This document shows, piece after piece, positions 26,460 to 39,268 of a stretch of DNA of 64,000 bases. Made by a program: the position numbers and the translations under genes. Positions within the stretch are counted from its first letter, which is position 1. Every line of letters starts with the position of its first letter. Source of the DNA: Mastigias papua (Eukaryota; Cnidaria; Scyphozoa; Rhizostomeae; Mastigiidae); assembly GCA_964019165.1 (NCBI GenBank), contig OZ025273.1, forward strand, positions 6,363,397-6,427,396, in the 5' to 3' direction. A model generated the notes under the pieces. It was given only the letters and a program-made list of their open reading frames with translations. It was not told the origin of the DNA and ran no database searches.

Positions 26460-28900
26460 TTCATAGTCATCTTCAAAGTGTTGGAAAATCTTCAAAGTTT
26501 AATCTTCAAATATAGTACACAATCATATTCCTATGGGCAAATTTAAGGATTTAAGGATAACTACGCTCTCTCGTGCTTTTTGACAAAGGTTTACAATTTT
26601 CATCTTATCTGCCTTTCAAAGTGATTGCTCCTATTTCTCCACTGTCTGTGAACATCGAAAGTTAACAAGAATCTCAATAGCCAGTTGAATTCTTCTTGTT
26701 TTTCTTTACTTTATCATACATCGTAGGTTTTCCTTAAACGTCTGTTTTGGAAATCCACGTTTCCGTTAGATTGCAGCGCACGGTTCTGCTTATTAACTTA
26801 TCTCTGAATCTTTCGTAGTTTTCTGTTTTTTGTTCTCGTGTGCATCTTACACACTTTGCTGTGTCAATTCAGGACATGTCAGGAAATTAGTAGCACATTT
26901 CAGTCAGAAAACTCAATTCAAACAGACTACTCTATTGTAATAGACCTTTAATATTTCATTTCTAGTAAAAATTTCAAACCTCCCATCTCTGAAAGCTGCA
27001 TTTCGGAAAAGATTGAGCAGGTAGTTGAGTAATGTGAAATATTTTGACCGAAGGAACATCCTGAATCGGTACCACTAAGAGAAAGTCCGACTTATTCGAG
27101 GTACGACATAGGCGAAGTATTTTGGCCTGATTTTGTTTGTTAAATCCAAGAGGAATCACAGATCAGTACGTCTATGCGAAAGTCCCACTTAACCAGGGTA
27201 CCACTCTGCGGGATTTAACAGTATTCGGTGACTGTTCAATGTCATCTGAGTGCATGCCACAGTTTGTATTGTACGAAAGTAGTACTCTCTATCCCAAACT
27301 GTATTTTTCAGGCCTTGGGTATCTGCTGAAGACTTTTGCTCCTTAGACGATAGGCACGATTCATCTCCAAGATGAAAGTCTCTATCATGAAAGTTGGGAC
27401 GATATTCAATTTAGTTTTGTGGACCTCTGTCGCTTACCCCTGGAGATTCTGTCTTTGGACAGACAAAATTATTTCTCGTTGGCAATGATGCAAAGGACGA
27501 AACATTAAAAACAATATCCTTGTATACGATAATCAGGGCTCTTTATGAATATGGTTGATTATTTTTAAGTTACACTGAAGAGGTATTCTCCTTTCTTGGA
27601 AAAAGAGCTGGAAAGGCCCTTGCCACATTTGGCAAAAGACATACGCATGAATGATCCCTTACCTTAAGTGGCAAAGAACTTTCCATCTTCGATTCAGACT
27701 TGGAGTACTTGTGCTTTATCTTCATTTCACAACATGCATCAAGTATGAGTGAGGTTCAAACCAATTTAGTTGGAATGAGGTATTTCCAGCAGGTTTTCTT
27801 CAGTGTAAGGGCAAAAAAACTACTTCATTAAAGCATTTTGACAGAAAATTTATCCTGCAAAGTCTTATATCTGCATCATGCTTAGCCGAAACGTCGCTCG
27901 ACATATTTGTTAACGTAGGTACTCATTACCAAATGTTACACGCCAAGAATTTTGTTAGTAGAGCACTACTATATACAATGAATTTTGTAAATTGTTCGAT
28001 TCTCAATGACATGAACCTTAAAATCAAAGTAAATGGCATAGATTTCTTGTGCACAGTCACTTATTTTAGTTACATTCACCTGAAAAGCCACGCTAAGTTC
28101 TGTGCTTCTGAACAGTGGCATATTGCAAGGTAATGTATTACTGGGCCTCTTCTGTTTGGCGGAGTGGCGCCCTATTATCATCTCAAACCTCATTTTTAGA
28201 GCTATGCCAATCATCAGATGGGCACCTATGGGTAACAACCGCCTGGTTCTGAGGTATCTATCCACAGTCTTAAGCTGGCTTTTCAATTTGCATTAACATC
28301 ACGAGATTTCTGAAATGTCTTTCTGGAAAATAGAGAATCATGTTCTGCGACGGCCGGCATGACAACTTTCTAAACAGTTGTTTTTGAAACAAGGCAAAGC
28401 GACTTGGTTTAGAAAGATATGTTGCTGTAAAAGATGAAATAAGATATGCTTTCTAGGCAAGTGTATATATGCAGAAGTACCTTCGGTATTTTATATTTTT
28501 TGAGAAGAGTATGCTCAATTTTCTCCCCCCGACAGCAGAGCCTCTAGCTATGAACTCCGAATACGGGTTACTCCTTACCTTAACCAGTCACTGGATCGAA
28601 TTCCAGCACTAAACGTCTATTTAGGTTTATGAAGTAAGAAATCATGAATGATCCTTGCACTTCTTCTAGGATCCTTGCTCTTTTTACCTTTCTGTGTTGA
28701 GCCCTCGACCATTTCACTTTTTTAGCGCAATAGTATCATTGGGTTATTTCAGGTTATGTATTTTGATTTTACGATACTTGTGTAATGTTTACGTAATGAT
28801 CCGAATTAATCTAAACCTTTAGTAATAATGTTACATACGGTATAATACAACGATGGTTTTCAAAACTAATGTGCAAGGCGTGTATTATGGTTGTAAAAGG
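26460..28900. other. No gene recognised
   Basis: AT-rich sequence. A minus-strand frame near 27969-28286 contains a GT donor-like site at its middle but resembles nothing recognisable. A short block at 27871-27893 (CTGCATCATGC then CCGAAACGTCGC) is a weak relative of the hammerhead-like cores described elsewhere. Confidence 0.45.
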
Positions 28901-28926
28901 AAGGAACCCTTCCTCCCCTTGTAACT

Positions 28927-29202
28927 CAGTTCCAACTCCGATTTGCTCTCAGTTCCAACTGCTGCTCACTCTCAGTTCCAACTCCGATTCGCTGTCAGTT
29001 CCAACTCTGGCCCACTCTCAGTTCCAACTGCTGCTCACTCTCAGTCCCAACTCCGATTCGCTGTCAGTTCCAACTCTGGCCCACTCTCAGTTCCAACTGC
29101 TGCTCACTTTCAGTTCCAATTCCGATTCGCTCTCAGTTCCAACTCCGGCTCGCTCTTAGTTCCAACTCCGGGGCATTCTCAGTTCCAACTCCAAACGGCT
29201 CT
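28927..29202. repeat. 23-bp minisatellite, 12 copies, with 69-bp higher-order units
   Basis: Twelve units of CAGTTCCAACTCCGATTCGC plus three bases, all exactly 23 bp. Units 2-4 repeat as 5-7 and partly as 8-9, giving a 69-bp higher-order period. Because 69 is a multiple of three, more than one frame stays open; this does not by itself indicate coding. Confidence 0.97.
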
Positions 29203-29214
29203 TAAAACCTAGGC

Positions 29215-31140
29215 CCTAGTTCTCTCTCTAATCCTACTGATTTTTACTGTAAACCATTAGTCATCAACAACTAAGGGATCAAACATATACGACGTCGTCA
29301 AAATTTGAATTGTTTTGATCACCTCCTCATCCAAATTGAGCAGTGTTATCTCAACAAAAGCCCATTCTCCCAATTTTCTGGTGATGAATGACGTCAAATT
29401 TTTACCTATCCCCCCCCCACCATTTACGCAACTTACGTAAGTGAATAGGAGTAAACTAAAGTTTTCAGGGAAGAGAAACCAAACGGATCACGCCGTAGTC
29501 AATAGAATTCTTAAGAATTTTACGAGAACTAGGAGAAATTAAGAGAAATTTGTGCAATGACGTCGTCAGGAGGACACCCCTCCCTTTCCCCATGTCTTAA
29601 AACACCGACCACCTACTGTACCCCCTCTCCCCCTTCTGGATGATGTATTGCCCCTTATTAGTTGCGCAGAGTAAAGGGTAGTGCATGCTTTTTCTATAAG
29701 AAAGTGGTTTGGAAGAAAGTTGTACTCGACTGCTCAAAATGTTAAGAACGTTCAGTGCTGGGCTTTTGAGACCTAGGAAAATCGATAAGTCGCTTGACTC
29801 TACAGACAGTCGTCGCTTTTGCGTAATTTGTTTACATTTCTCGTGTTGCTTTACATATTTACGTGTTACTTTTGTATATTGCCCACCTGTCTGTGTAACT
29901 TTGCAGTTTTACTCAAGCTCGAACATTCTGGCTTGGAGAGTTTTTAGAAGGTTTCAGTACTGTAATTATGAAAGTGCTAAGTACGTTTCAGTGATGGGCC
30001 AAAGAAAACTTCCTTATACACAAAATGTGTATAAAATTATTTTGACATGTGCAATAATATTTGCAATATGAGTACACAGTAATGATTATGTATATGAAAG
30101 CTCCTGCAATGCATACCTGACACAAATTGACGAGGAAACTAATAGCAATTAACCTGCTAATATGATCATAGAACGTATGACTTGGAAATCCTTCTATCAA
30201 CTGCCCACTTACAGTCTACATTACATATTTCAACAGCTAATGGTAATACCAAAAGCTATCTAAGTATGCAATGTAGATTGCATATTTCAAATTTTGCTAT
30301 ATGCATTTCCCCTACATTTTATTCCCTGTGGCAGGATAGTGTCTACTGCACCGTCGAGAGAGTTAAAAGACAGTATCACGTGATATCTGAGAGTTCTCCA
30401 TAGACAGTTCCTTCATTTTGTACTTTGTGGAAACCATATCATTCTCTACATAAGAAATCCTTGTAAATTAACTCATTCATTCAGGCGTATGTCCTTGATT
30501 TTGGCCTGAGAATGCAGAAGATCTATTTTAACCACGGTATAGACTTACTGTGTATCCTTTTTCGCCTTTCAGGTTAGCCTCTATCCATTGTAAACACGGC
30601 GGGACGAGTAGTTTGTCAAACATGCATAGAGATCAACTTCCCCTGCAGAAGGCTGATGTGGGGATAACCCAACATTGATATAATATCCAGTATTAACGCA
30701 GGACCTAGTGAAGGCCATCTGCAGTTGCTGGGTCGTCCTTTGTTACTCCCTGCAACAGACGCGCGTTCTTCAGTGCTAACGATAGATTACATTGTAAACG
30801 ACGGATGACATTGTAGCCGACAGATAACATTTTACTTGTGTTCCCAGCCTTTAAGTACCCTCTCAGAGTTTTTGAAAAGTCAATTTATGGTCTTTTCACC
30901 CCCTGGTAAAACTGCCTCTGATTATGCTCGTGCTGCCCGGGTCCCCGGCTTCACGGCTTCTTGGCCAGCAAGCCACTGCCTCGGGGCGACCAGTTGTGGT
31001 GTATTTCTTTACTTATTATAGGCGGTGCATTCCAATGCCGACCAGTTCTGGTGCATGTTTTTAGTTATCATAGGGCAATAAGTGTTTGAACCGAAAGCAA
31101 GCTGACTTGCGAATGCATCCAGAAATGCTATAGGTTACAC
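29215..31140. other. No gene recognised
   Basis: No convincing exons. A 120-codon + frame at 29709-30071 starts at TTG and is rich in Phe, Tyr and Cys, as expected of chance frames in this base composition. Confidence 0.5.
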
Positions 31141-31151
31141 TGGTGCAGTCT

Positions 31152-31219
31152 GGGAGGGAATGGGAGGGGATGGGGACGGGGACGGGGACGGGGACGGGGA
31201 TGGGGATGGGGACGGGGGC
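31152..31219 (+). repeat. G-rich hexanucleotide (GGGGAC)n tract
   Basis: Runs of three to five G separated by one to two bases over about 68 bp on the + strand. The pattern satisfies the usual G-quadruplex rule many times over. No adjacent promoter or gene was recognised. Confidence 0.9.
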
Positions 31220-31445
31220 AGTTTATAGTGTTCATTACCAGTTAGTTCATTTATTGTTTTCTATCACAATTTTTGCCAATGGTTTGCTTTTCGTGCCTCT
31301 ACTCTTTTTGTTACAAACGTTTTGATGTTAATTTTCAACCAGAATGATTAAGATTGATATGAACAAAACTGTAAAAGAGACTATATTTTTTTGTAGATTT
31401 CTGGATTTAATATATATATTAAATGTGTTCTTTTATTTATATATT

Positions 31446-31639
<194 letters not shown>

Positions 31640-31640
31640 T

Positions 31641-31668
31641 AGTACGTTTCGACATGCGTCTTCGTCAG
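31641..31668 (-). ncRNA. Hammerhead-like core, degenerate (copy H3)
   Basis: The minus strand reads CTGACGA, an extra A, the hairpin GAC-GCAT-GTC, GAAA, CG and TA. This follows the hammerhead order CUGANGA, stem II, GAAA, stem III, UH, with a one-base insertion and almost no stem III. It resembles the copy at 51188-51213. It is probably decayed and is unlikely to cleave as a monomer. Confidence 0.3.
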
Positions 31669-31943
31669 TTAACTGTATTTTTAAAAAATTTCTTTGAGAA
31701 TGTAACTTTTCCATGAATATAGGACAGAAAATGAGTTTTTTAAACATTTGTTCTCATTGGTAAATCATCGGAGCTTAAGTTCTCCAGTTCCAATTTGCTT
31801 ACCACTTTGCAATAGTTTTCATATCTTCTGGAAGTGGCTTTTTAGCTTCAAGAGGATATGGACAAATGAAAAATTTATCTCTACAAATAAATATGGAATC
31901 AAAGACCTCTTGTAGGAGAGATCATAGGCGTTACAATTTCAAT

Positions 31944-32470
31944 AAGAGCACTAGAATAACACAATATACCACAGAAAAATTAACTCAAAGCAGAATTGCT
32001 ATTGGGGACACTCTGACAACTAGATACGTATAAATACAGTGACAAATAGACTTCTGCAAGTCAATGAGCTGATTTTCTTCAGATTTTGTCGCTAACAGAT
32101 TTCATATTCCTCAAAAATTCCCACAAAGTTTCATACACCCCAAGTTTCTTTGGAAAAGTGTTCATACCCTCCCTAATTCTAGCCCACTCCAGTACCCAGA
32201 GTTGCAAATGACTGACCCCTAAGGTTAACAAGACTAAAGCACACACGTAAACTCTCTCTCATTTTAGAAAACTGAAAAATGGATCAATATTACAAAAAAT
32301 TAAGTCAGACTTTGTGCCATGTCGTGTGGTATAATTTTCCAAAGTTAACTAGGAGTCTATATTTGTTGCAAATCGGTAGAACATAAAGAGGTAAGGTACA
32401 AACCTGAAAAAAGTCAAGTGTCAAATCAGAATGAAACGGACCTCTAAATTTCAAAAACAGAGAGTGAACA
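31944..32470. repeat. Left arm of a 527-bp inverted duplication
   Basis: Reverse complement of 35400-35927 with only scattered differences, separated by about 2.9 kb. The arm includes a truncated copy of the MITE described at 35651-36325 together with about 250 bp of sequence that flanks it. Confidence 0.9.
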
Positions 32471-35399
32471 TCGAATTTGCTCGAATCTCAAGAATGTCTC
32501 TGGAAAAGTGAGGGGGATTAGTCCCCACATCTTAGTTCCCGCATCCATCCCGTGGCTCCACTACTGATCAGAGGTAAGCTCCTTGCGATAGGCTACTTGA
32601 AGGGCATCACACCCCTCTGGAAAAGCACTTTGTCTGCGGAACTTGCCTTCTTTCGGCAAATCCTATGATTTTTCTCGTAAAACTGTTGCTCTTCTGTAAC
32701 TATTGCAATTTTCATTAATATCCCAAATAGGCATCTCTGTTCTGTCAGAAAACACATCCAATTCTCAAGTTCGACTCAAACGTCGTCGGCAACTTTTGAT
32801 TTCACACACCCTTGGAAATAAAACTAGTAATCTAACAAAAGCCTTAAAAGGCAAACCTTCATCTGAAGCAAGCTGAGATACCATTTAAATGAGTTTCTGC
32901 TATGGTGACAAATCAAATACTTGTCCCAGAAATCTGTATGATTTCCGGTGTTGTAGAATGTTCTGTCGTATTATTGTTCTTTACCTAAGTTGCAGTAGTT
33001 CATTTGAAGTCCAGGTACGCTCAATGCCCTTTAAAACTTTATATGATGTCATCTTTTTTCCAAATCCTGCAACAATGATTGGGTTGGCACCCTCATGATC
33101 CCCCTGTCTTGAGCAGACAATAAAAGTCATACTATTTCGGGGACATGAAGCCCTTAGATTCCTCCCTAACTTTTTCTCAGTATCTTGAAAAAGGAACTTT
33201 CCTTGCCTTATTTTGTCGTGAAAGGATATGGTTGGAAATATTTCCTGGGGACATTTTGCTCCCCAGGCTCCCAAGTCTTTGAAGCTTAGTCAGGTTTAGG
33301 TTGCATCCGCCCTGAGAGATATCCTGTTGACCTCTATCAGTATAATATGTGTATTTGCATCATTAGTTCATTTTACACGTAGTACAAGTGAAATCAATTG
33401 TTGTTTCCTTCATACACAAGAAAGTAATCATCAAGTGAAAATTGGTAAATTAGGAACTAGGGAATGATTATTGAAGCCCCGTAGGGCATAGGTGCTGTTG
33501 ACAACGACAACCAACAGCTGCCAGCCTGCGGCTTTCAGCCCAAGAATGGCTCTTTCCAATATGCGTCGCATTGTATTTGTAAGGCAGATCTATTTGACTG
33601 ACTTTGCGCTTCGCTCGTGTTTTGCGGCACTCTAGCCTCAATTCATTTATAACGCTTATCTGAAAACCTATTGAATTGGTACGGTATTTGCATTACAGCT
33701 TGTGTACCATATGGTTGTATCGCCTGAACTGACTCTTAAAGTCTCAGCCGTACTCGACTCGATGAGGTTTGCCTTATTTTCTATAGCTGAGCTCAGTTTT
33801 ACTTTTCCGTATGCTTAGAGTCATCTTTTTTAACTAAAATGGGGAGTACCTTATATCATACTTACAACAATAGATACAAAAGCAAGGTTAGCTGTGATGG
33901 ATCTTGCTATTCCGTACAATTTCCTTTGAACTGCACTCCATTTGCACCGTCTTTAAGCAGAAATTCGTTCAAAGTTCGATGCAATATGCAGTACAGTAAA
34001 GGTACGTACTTCGTAGGTTAGCTCAGTAGGTAGGCCTAAACGAAATCGCTAATGCAACATGGGATGTATCTTTAATATTCCATATATGCTGCATACTTCG
34101 CTCAATTGTGGTTTTTCACTTCTCTGAAATTAATCCTATTCAATTGTTGGACAAATGCAAGCTTTGCCTTTGTACTACTACCATTTGAATCCGTCCTTAT
34201 TTCAGTAACCTTTCCGTATTGCGATAAGACCAAATGTGTATTTAATTTGAATCTGCGCCTGTTAAAACCCAGTACAAATAGAGTTGATCATATCATAGAT
34301 TACTCGTACTCTCATATTAGCTCCTAATTTAAACAGGGCCTAACTACTACTACTGCTACTTCTACTTCTACTATTTACATTACGCAAAATTACTAATGCA
34401 CTATACGTTTTAAATTGCCGTCCAAGTTCTTTCTATTCGGCTTCAGTTCAAACAGTTTATTTTGTGCTTTCGTTGCACTTGATAGATTCAGTTTGATTCA
34501 GATTGGCTAAGGTCTTGTGGATTCGTCAGCATCCACGTTTCTTTGGCCTTCCTTTTCGTCTTTTGACTTTCCTTTGGTACTCTTCAAAGGCAATTCTTTC
34601 TGGTCTTAACAGGGTCTTAGTCGCCATTTATGTGGCGTCTCGAACTGTGTGGCAAGAGCATCTCCAGGGGACCACAATTGCCTAGCATAAGCTGCTGATG
34701 CCCCCATGGAGATCCGCGGGATTTCTCGAAAATGTCCTGTGGCAATAAAAGATGTCAAAATTCATCTAAGTATAATGGATAGGAGTAACTTGATTTGATG
34801 TTTCACAAAAATTGAAGCTCGGTCATGTGATGCGTGCTTTTATCTGCCCACGTTCATCAGCTAGCAGGTTGCACGGTGCCTGTCGCCTCGGGAATTATGA
34901 AAATTGTATATTTCTATGCGTAAAACTAATGTAGAGTTTCAGTTCCACTCTAAAATGCAAACCAATATAGACAACTCCTCTAACGATGAAATCAAATAGA
35001 TCTACTTACTTAAGTTCTCAGTTTTAGCCAGTATGGAAAGAAAGTGATGTGTCCGGTGCACAGAGTTGTAGTTTGGTGCTCGAAGTGGTCACAAATTTGA
35101 TGCTACGTTACTCCTATTGTTGCACGCCAAAAGTTGGCTTCCATACTGTAGTATTAGTTGTCGATGTTTATTATTGTTATTATTGCCGATGTTTATTAGA
35201 AGCTTCCTCCACTGCTGTATCTCTTCTAACGGTCTTATTTACTTCATTCTATGGTTGCTTTCCAAAATTCATGACTAGAACAATTAACTCTTCCCATAGA
35301 GTCTGGTTAAGCGGAAAAGGGTGAAAACACGAACTTTATACACCACCTGTTGCCCTGTCTGTTTTATTGATTGATGTTACAGAATGTCAGGTATGTGGT
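32471..35399. other. Spacer of the inverted duplication, no gene recognised
   Basis: 2.9 kb with no convincing exons. A decayed LINE C-terminal fragment may be present on the minus strand around 34503-34685, where the frame reads AFEEYQRKVKRRKGRPKKRG. This basic block resembles the (R)GRPxxRW tail of RTE/L1-like reverse transcriptases. Confidence 0.4.
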
Positions 35400-35927
35400 T
35401 GTTCACTCTCTGTTTTTGAAATTTAGAGGTCCGTTTCATTCTGATTTGACACTTGACTTTTTTCAGGTTTGCACCTTACCTCTTTATGTTCTACCGATTT
35501 GCAACAAATATGGACTCCTAGTTAACTTTGGAAAATTATACCACACGGCATGGCACAAAGTCTGACTTAATTTTTTGTAATATTGATCCATTTTTCAGTT
35601 TTCTAAAATGAGAGAGAGTTTACTTGTCTGCTTTAGTCTTGTTAACCTTAGGGGTCAGTCATTTGCAACTCTGGGTACTGAAGTGGGCTAGAATTGGGGA
35701 GGGTATGAAAACTTTTCCAAAGAAACTTGGGGTGTATGAAACTTTGTGGGGAATTTTTGAGGAATATGAAATCTGTTAGCGACAAAATCTGAAGAAAATC
35801 AGCTCATTGACTTGCAGAAGTCTATTTGTCAGTGTATTTATACGTATCTAGTTGTCAGAGTGTCCCCAATAGCAATTCTGCTTTGATTTAATTTTTCTGT
35901 GGTATATTGTGTTATTCTGTGCTCTTT
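35400..35927. repeat. Right arm of the 527-bp inverted duplication
   Basis: Inverted copy of 31944-32470. Its right half is the left part of a TTA-flanked MITE, so the duplication copied a pre-existing insertion with its flank. Confidence 0.9.
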
Positions 35928-36325
35928 TTAGCATTCATCACAGCTGTTTTTTCCAATGAAGTTTCAAGCATAAATAAACTTCTTCATGAAAACATTTCCT
36001 TGCCTTATGCAAAGAATGATATGTAAAATATTGTGCACAAAAGTTTTTCATGCAATATTTCCCAGCAAGTAATATGTAGAACACATTTTCTATCTATGTC
36101 ATCTTTCAAGTAGATTATATTAGCAATTGTTATTTTAAAAGTAGCAATCAATAAATCTACCTTGAAACCCTTACAGGGTAGATAGCAAGTGGGGTGTGAA
36201 ACATAATACTTGTCTTTTAATAGGGTATGAACATTTTTGGACAAAAATTGAAGGAGTATAAAACTTTTTACCATTTTGTAAACTCTAACCTGCCCCAGTA
36301 CCCAGAGTTATAAATGACTGACCCC
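35651..36325. mobile_element. Harbinger-like MITE, 675 bp, TTA target duplication
   Basis: Left end GGGGTCAGTCATTTGCAACT and right end GTTATAAATGACTGACCCC form a long terminal inverted repeat (over 30 bp with few mismatches). It is flanked by TTA at 35648-35650 and 36326-36328. No coding capacity. Confidence 0.82.
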
Positions 36326-36635
36326 TTAATACGGAAAGCTGCCCAGATTCGGTAGCAGAAATTGAATTGCTAAATAGGCAAGAATGACGCTTTACATATA
36401 CGCTGGCTTTCATGAGAGAATTAGAATATCATTCCGGGTCAAACTTGATTAGTAAGTAATCTATATAATTTATGTATGGGTTGTCATCTGCCATAACTAA
36501 CGAAAAGAATTGGATTCCTTTCCATCAGTGCATGCTATTTCTGCGGTTGTACGTACAAACATAAGTTGTATGATAGTTTGATATTTTTTCGAACAGTACA
36601 GATAGTTTACAAGCTTGTTGATAGGAAACTTTTTT

Positions 36636-36836
36636 CGGCCATTAGTGAAACTTTCTTAGCTGCTTCATGATTTCCGTAATAAAACTTTCTTAATTAAGAC
36701 TTTCTTAGCAAGAATGTTGGAGTTTGTATAATACTGCAATGTTACACAGACACTACACAAACGTATCACTCAAATACATAGGCTACCGCAAGAAATCTGT
36801 ACGCATTTTGTAAAATAGATTACACGCATTTTTTTA
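36636..36836. repeat. Dispersed repeat family A, copy 1
   Basis: Shares the CTTTCTTAG, TGCAATGTTACACAGACA and CCGCAAGAAATCTGT blocks with copies at 37873-38240, 49314-49645 and 53056-53408, all in the same orientation. Confidence 0.75.
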
Positions 36837-36849
36837 TAAGAAACGGTAG

Positions 36850-37860
36850 GCTCAATTTTTCGAAAGTTTAGAAACAACCCTACCCAAATTGAATAAAGCT
36901 AAGAAACTTTTATAATTACATCAAATGAGAGTCTTGAATTTTTTTAGGGAGGATAGCAGCTTTACCTCAGCTGAGAGGCTGTTCCATATTTTTACACCTC
37001 TGTATGAGAACGATATTTGCCCGTTTGAGGTATTTTTCTGTGAGTTGTGTAGTGAGAATTTCTAGAAAACATTGCTTGCAAGTTGTGCGGAGCAAGATTG
37101 TTCAGAGGCTTAATACACCATCGTTTATCATTCTTTGAATTAGCACATTAAATTTGTTTATCTCTGAATGTGAGTGAACTGTTTACTTTACATTGGAAGC
37201 GCGTTTATTCATTACGTACGACCTTTAAGAAACATGTAAGAATCTTTTGATAGCAAAATGGCCAGAAAATTTAAGAAATTGCCTACCAGCACCGGACCTT
37301 AGTTTCTTATAAAAAAATATGTGTACTGTTTTGCGTAATTTCAAATGCGTATCATCTTATCAACGTTGTAGAAAAATTGTAGATTACGTAAGAAAATTTT
37401 ACGTAAGAAAAATTATAGTTACAATGTAAGTGATTATTGAATAACTTGTCTGGCTGGCCTCTAAGTAAATGAAAACAGTGTCTGGGAAGTAGTGCAATTT
37501 CACTGGTAAAATCATCACATTTAGTTAATGGGGAATTGGAACAAAATCAAACTAACAATCGGGAGGGGGACGATTATTCGTTACTTATAATGCATCTCTG
37601 GTTAGGAGGCTTCTTTCTAATAAGGAAAGAGCTGTACTAAGTTATGAGTGTTTATGAAAAATTTCAAATTTACAACACAAAGCTCCCTTTCAACTTTTGA
37701 AAACAATACATCCTAAATTGTAGTCTATAATGCAATGTATGCGATGCCGGAAAAAATTATTTACTGCTAGGGCCTATTTCTACTCTTCCAGGGATCCATG
37801 CTTCAGGTTTAATTGAACTCTTGTAAGCTTTTAGTTTTCTTTTTGAACTGCGGGAGGTTG
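36850..37860. other. No gene recognised
   Basis: AT-rich, no credible exon or transposon end seen. Confidence 0.5.
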
Positions 37861-37872
37861 AGAGTTCCCTTA

Positions 37873-38393
37873 TACGCGATTTTTTATAAGAGAGTTTGTC
37901 TTTGCCCGGTACTGAAACATTGTTAGCTTTTTATGATTTCAGTACAAAAACTTTTCATGATTTTCTTAGCAAGAATAGCCTTTGCGGAACACTATAGTGC
38001 TACACAACAAACAGGCACTACACATACATAACACTGTAGTACATAAGTTACGACAAGAAATCTATACACAATTACACAAAAGTGATAACTGTCTTGTGTG
38101 AATTTTTGAATTTTAAAGGTATTTGACTTATGAACTTTCCTGGGTTTCCATATCCAGTACTGAACTTTCTTAGCTTTTTGAGCAACCGTGCACTTTTTTC
38201 TTAAAAGCAACTTTTTTATAAAAAGGACATGTGTAGTGATGGGATACTGTTCCACATAGTGAAAGTGAAGCTGAATAGTGAACGCTTTTTTCACATATTC
38301 AATGTTATATCTTAGGGTTTGTATGTGCTGACAATTTTTCATATTGTAGTTCGAGTGCAAGACTATGTGGGAACTTATTCCAAAGGGGCACAT
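37873..38393 (-). repeat. Dispersed repeat family A, copy 2, with possible LINE C-terminal coding end
   Basis: The family A sequence here is preceded, on the minus strand, by a frame reading NYNMKNCQHIQTLRYNIEYV then KKAFTI. This resembles the YNTRxxxxxxxxRxNTEYAKKSF block at the C-terminus of jockey-type reverse transcriptases. Family A may therefore be the 3' UTR of a LINE, present mostly as 5'-truncated tails. Confidence 0.55.
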
Positions 38394-38399
38394 CCTATT

Positions 38400-39260
38400 T
38401 ATAATCTTATAGTTAATAACTAAGCGATCACATTTAGTTAGTAGTTTGATTTGAATTAAAATTCCCCAGCGCCCTTATATTCAGTGCAATTCTTGTTAAA
38501 ACACTAAAAAGAATTAACATTGCCTTTGCTTTGTATCATGTAACATTGATTAAATTTCTGCCAGTTCTCTTCCTCCATGAAGTATCCCTCACATTTGTTC
38601 TTGTGAGTCTAATTTTTGAGCTTTAATGAATCTTTAATGTCAAAACTCGTTTTGGATTATTTTTTTATATAGAGATAAAAGTTTAGCATACGTTTTAAGA
38701 TTAAAACTTTCTTAAGTTTATCCATAAATATAGGAGACTTATTTACCTTGTTTGGCTATTCCAGAAATAACCAAATGGCTATACAGGGTTCATATTGGGC
38801 CTGGAAACCCTAGAAAACCTGGAAAATTATTTAACTTGAACTAAAATGACGGAAAAGCCTGGAATTGTCAGTGATTTTCTTATTATTAGAAACTCAGGGA
38901 AAAGTCAGGGATTTATATAATTTTTGATCTTTTTGTGGGGAATTCTCTACAGTTACCATGTTCCCAAAGAACTACCAGTGACAACTCTATGGTGTGTTTT
39001 CGATTATTGTATTTTGCCTGATGGGAAGTATGGATGACTTACCAATACCATACCCTTTTTCATGCTATTGTTAACGAATGTTCTAGATTTTGATGTTAAG
39101 TGTAAATATTGCATACCCATGGAGCTGACTAGAACTTATGAAATATGACTGTGTCAGTGTTAAATCGAGTTAGAGGAAAGTGGTTACTGTCATTTGCTTA
39201 GAAACTCCTGATAACTCTACGTTCCAACCCGACAAGCTTGACGGTCCTGTTCCTTGGGAA
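38400..39260. other. No gene recognised
   Basis: AT-rich sequence with no supported feature. Confidence 0.5.
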
Positions 39261-39268
39261 GACCCTAA

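Noticed and set aside
27868..27895. CTGCATCATGC...CCGAAACGTCGC as a further hammerhead core
   Set aside because: The first core box is broken (CTGCATC) and no stem II can be drawn, so only a distant resemblance remains.
29709..30071. 120-codon + frame
   Set aside because: Starts at TTG, has Phe/Cys/Tyr-rich chance-like composition, no splice sites and no recognised motif.
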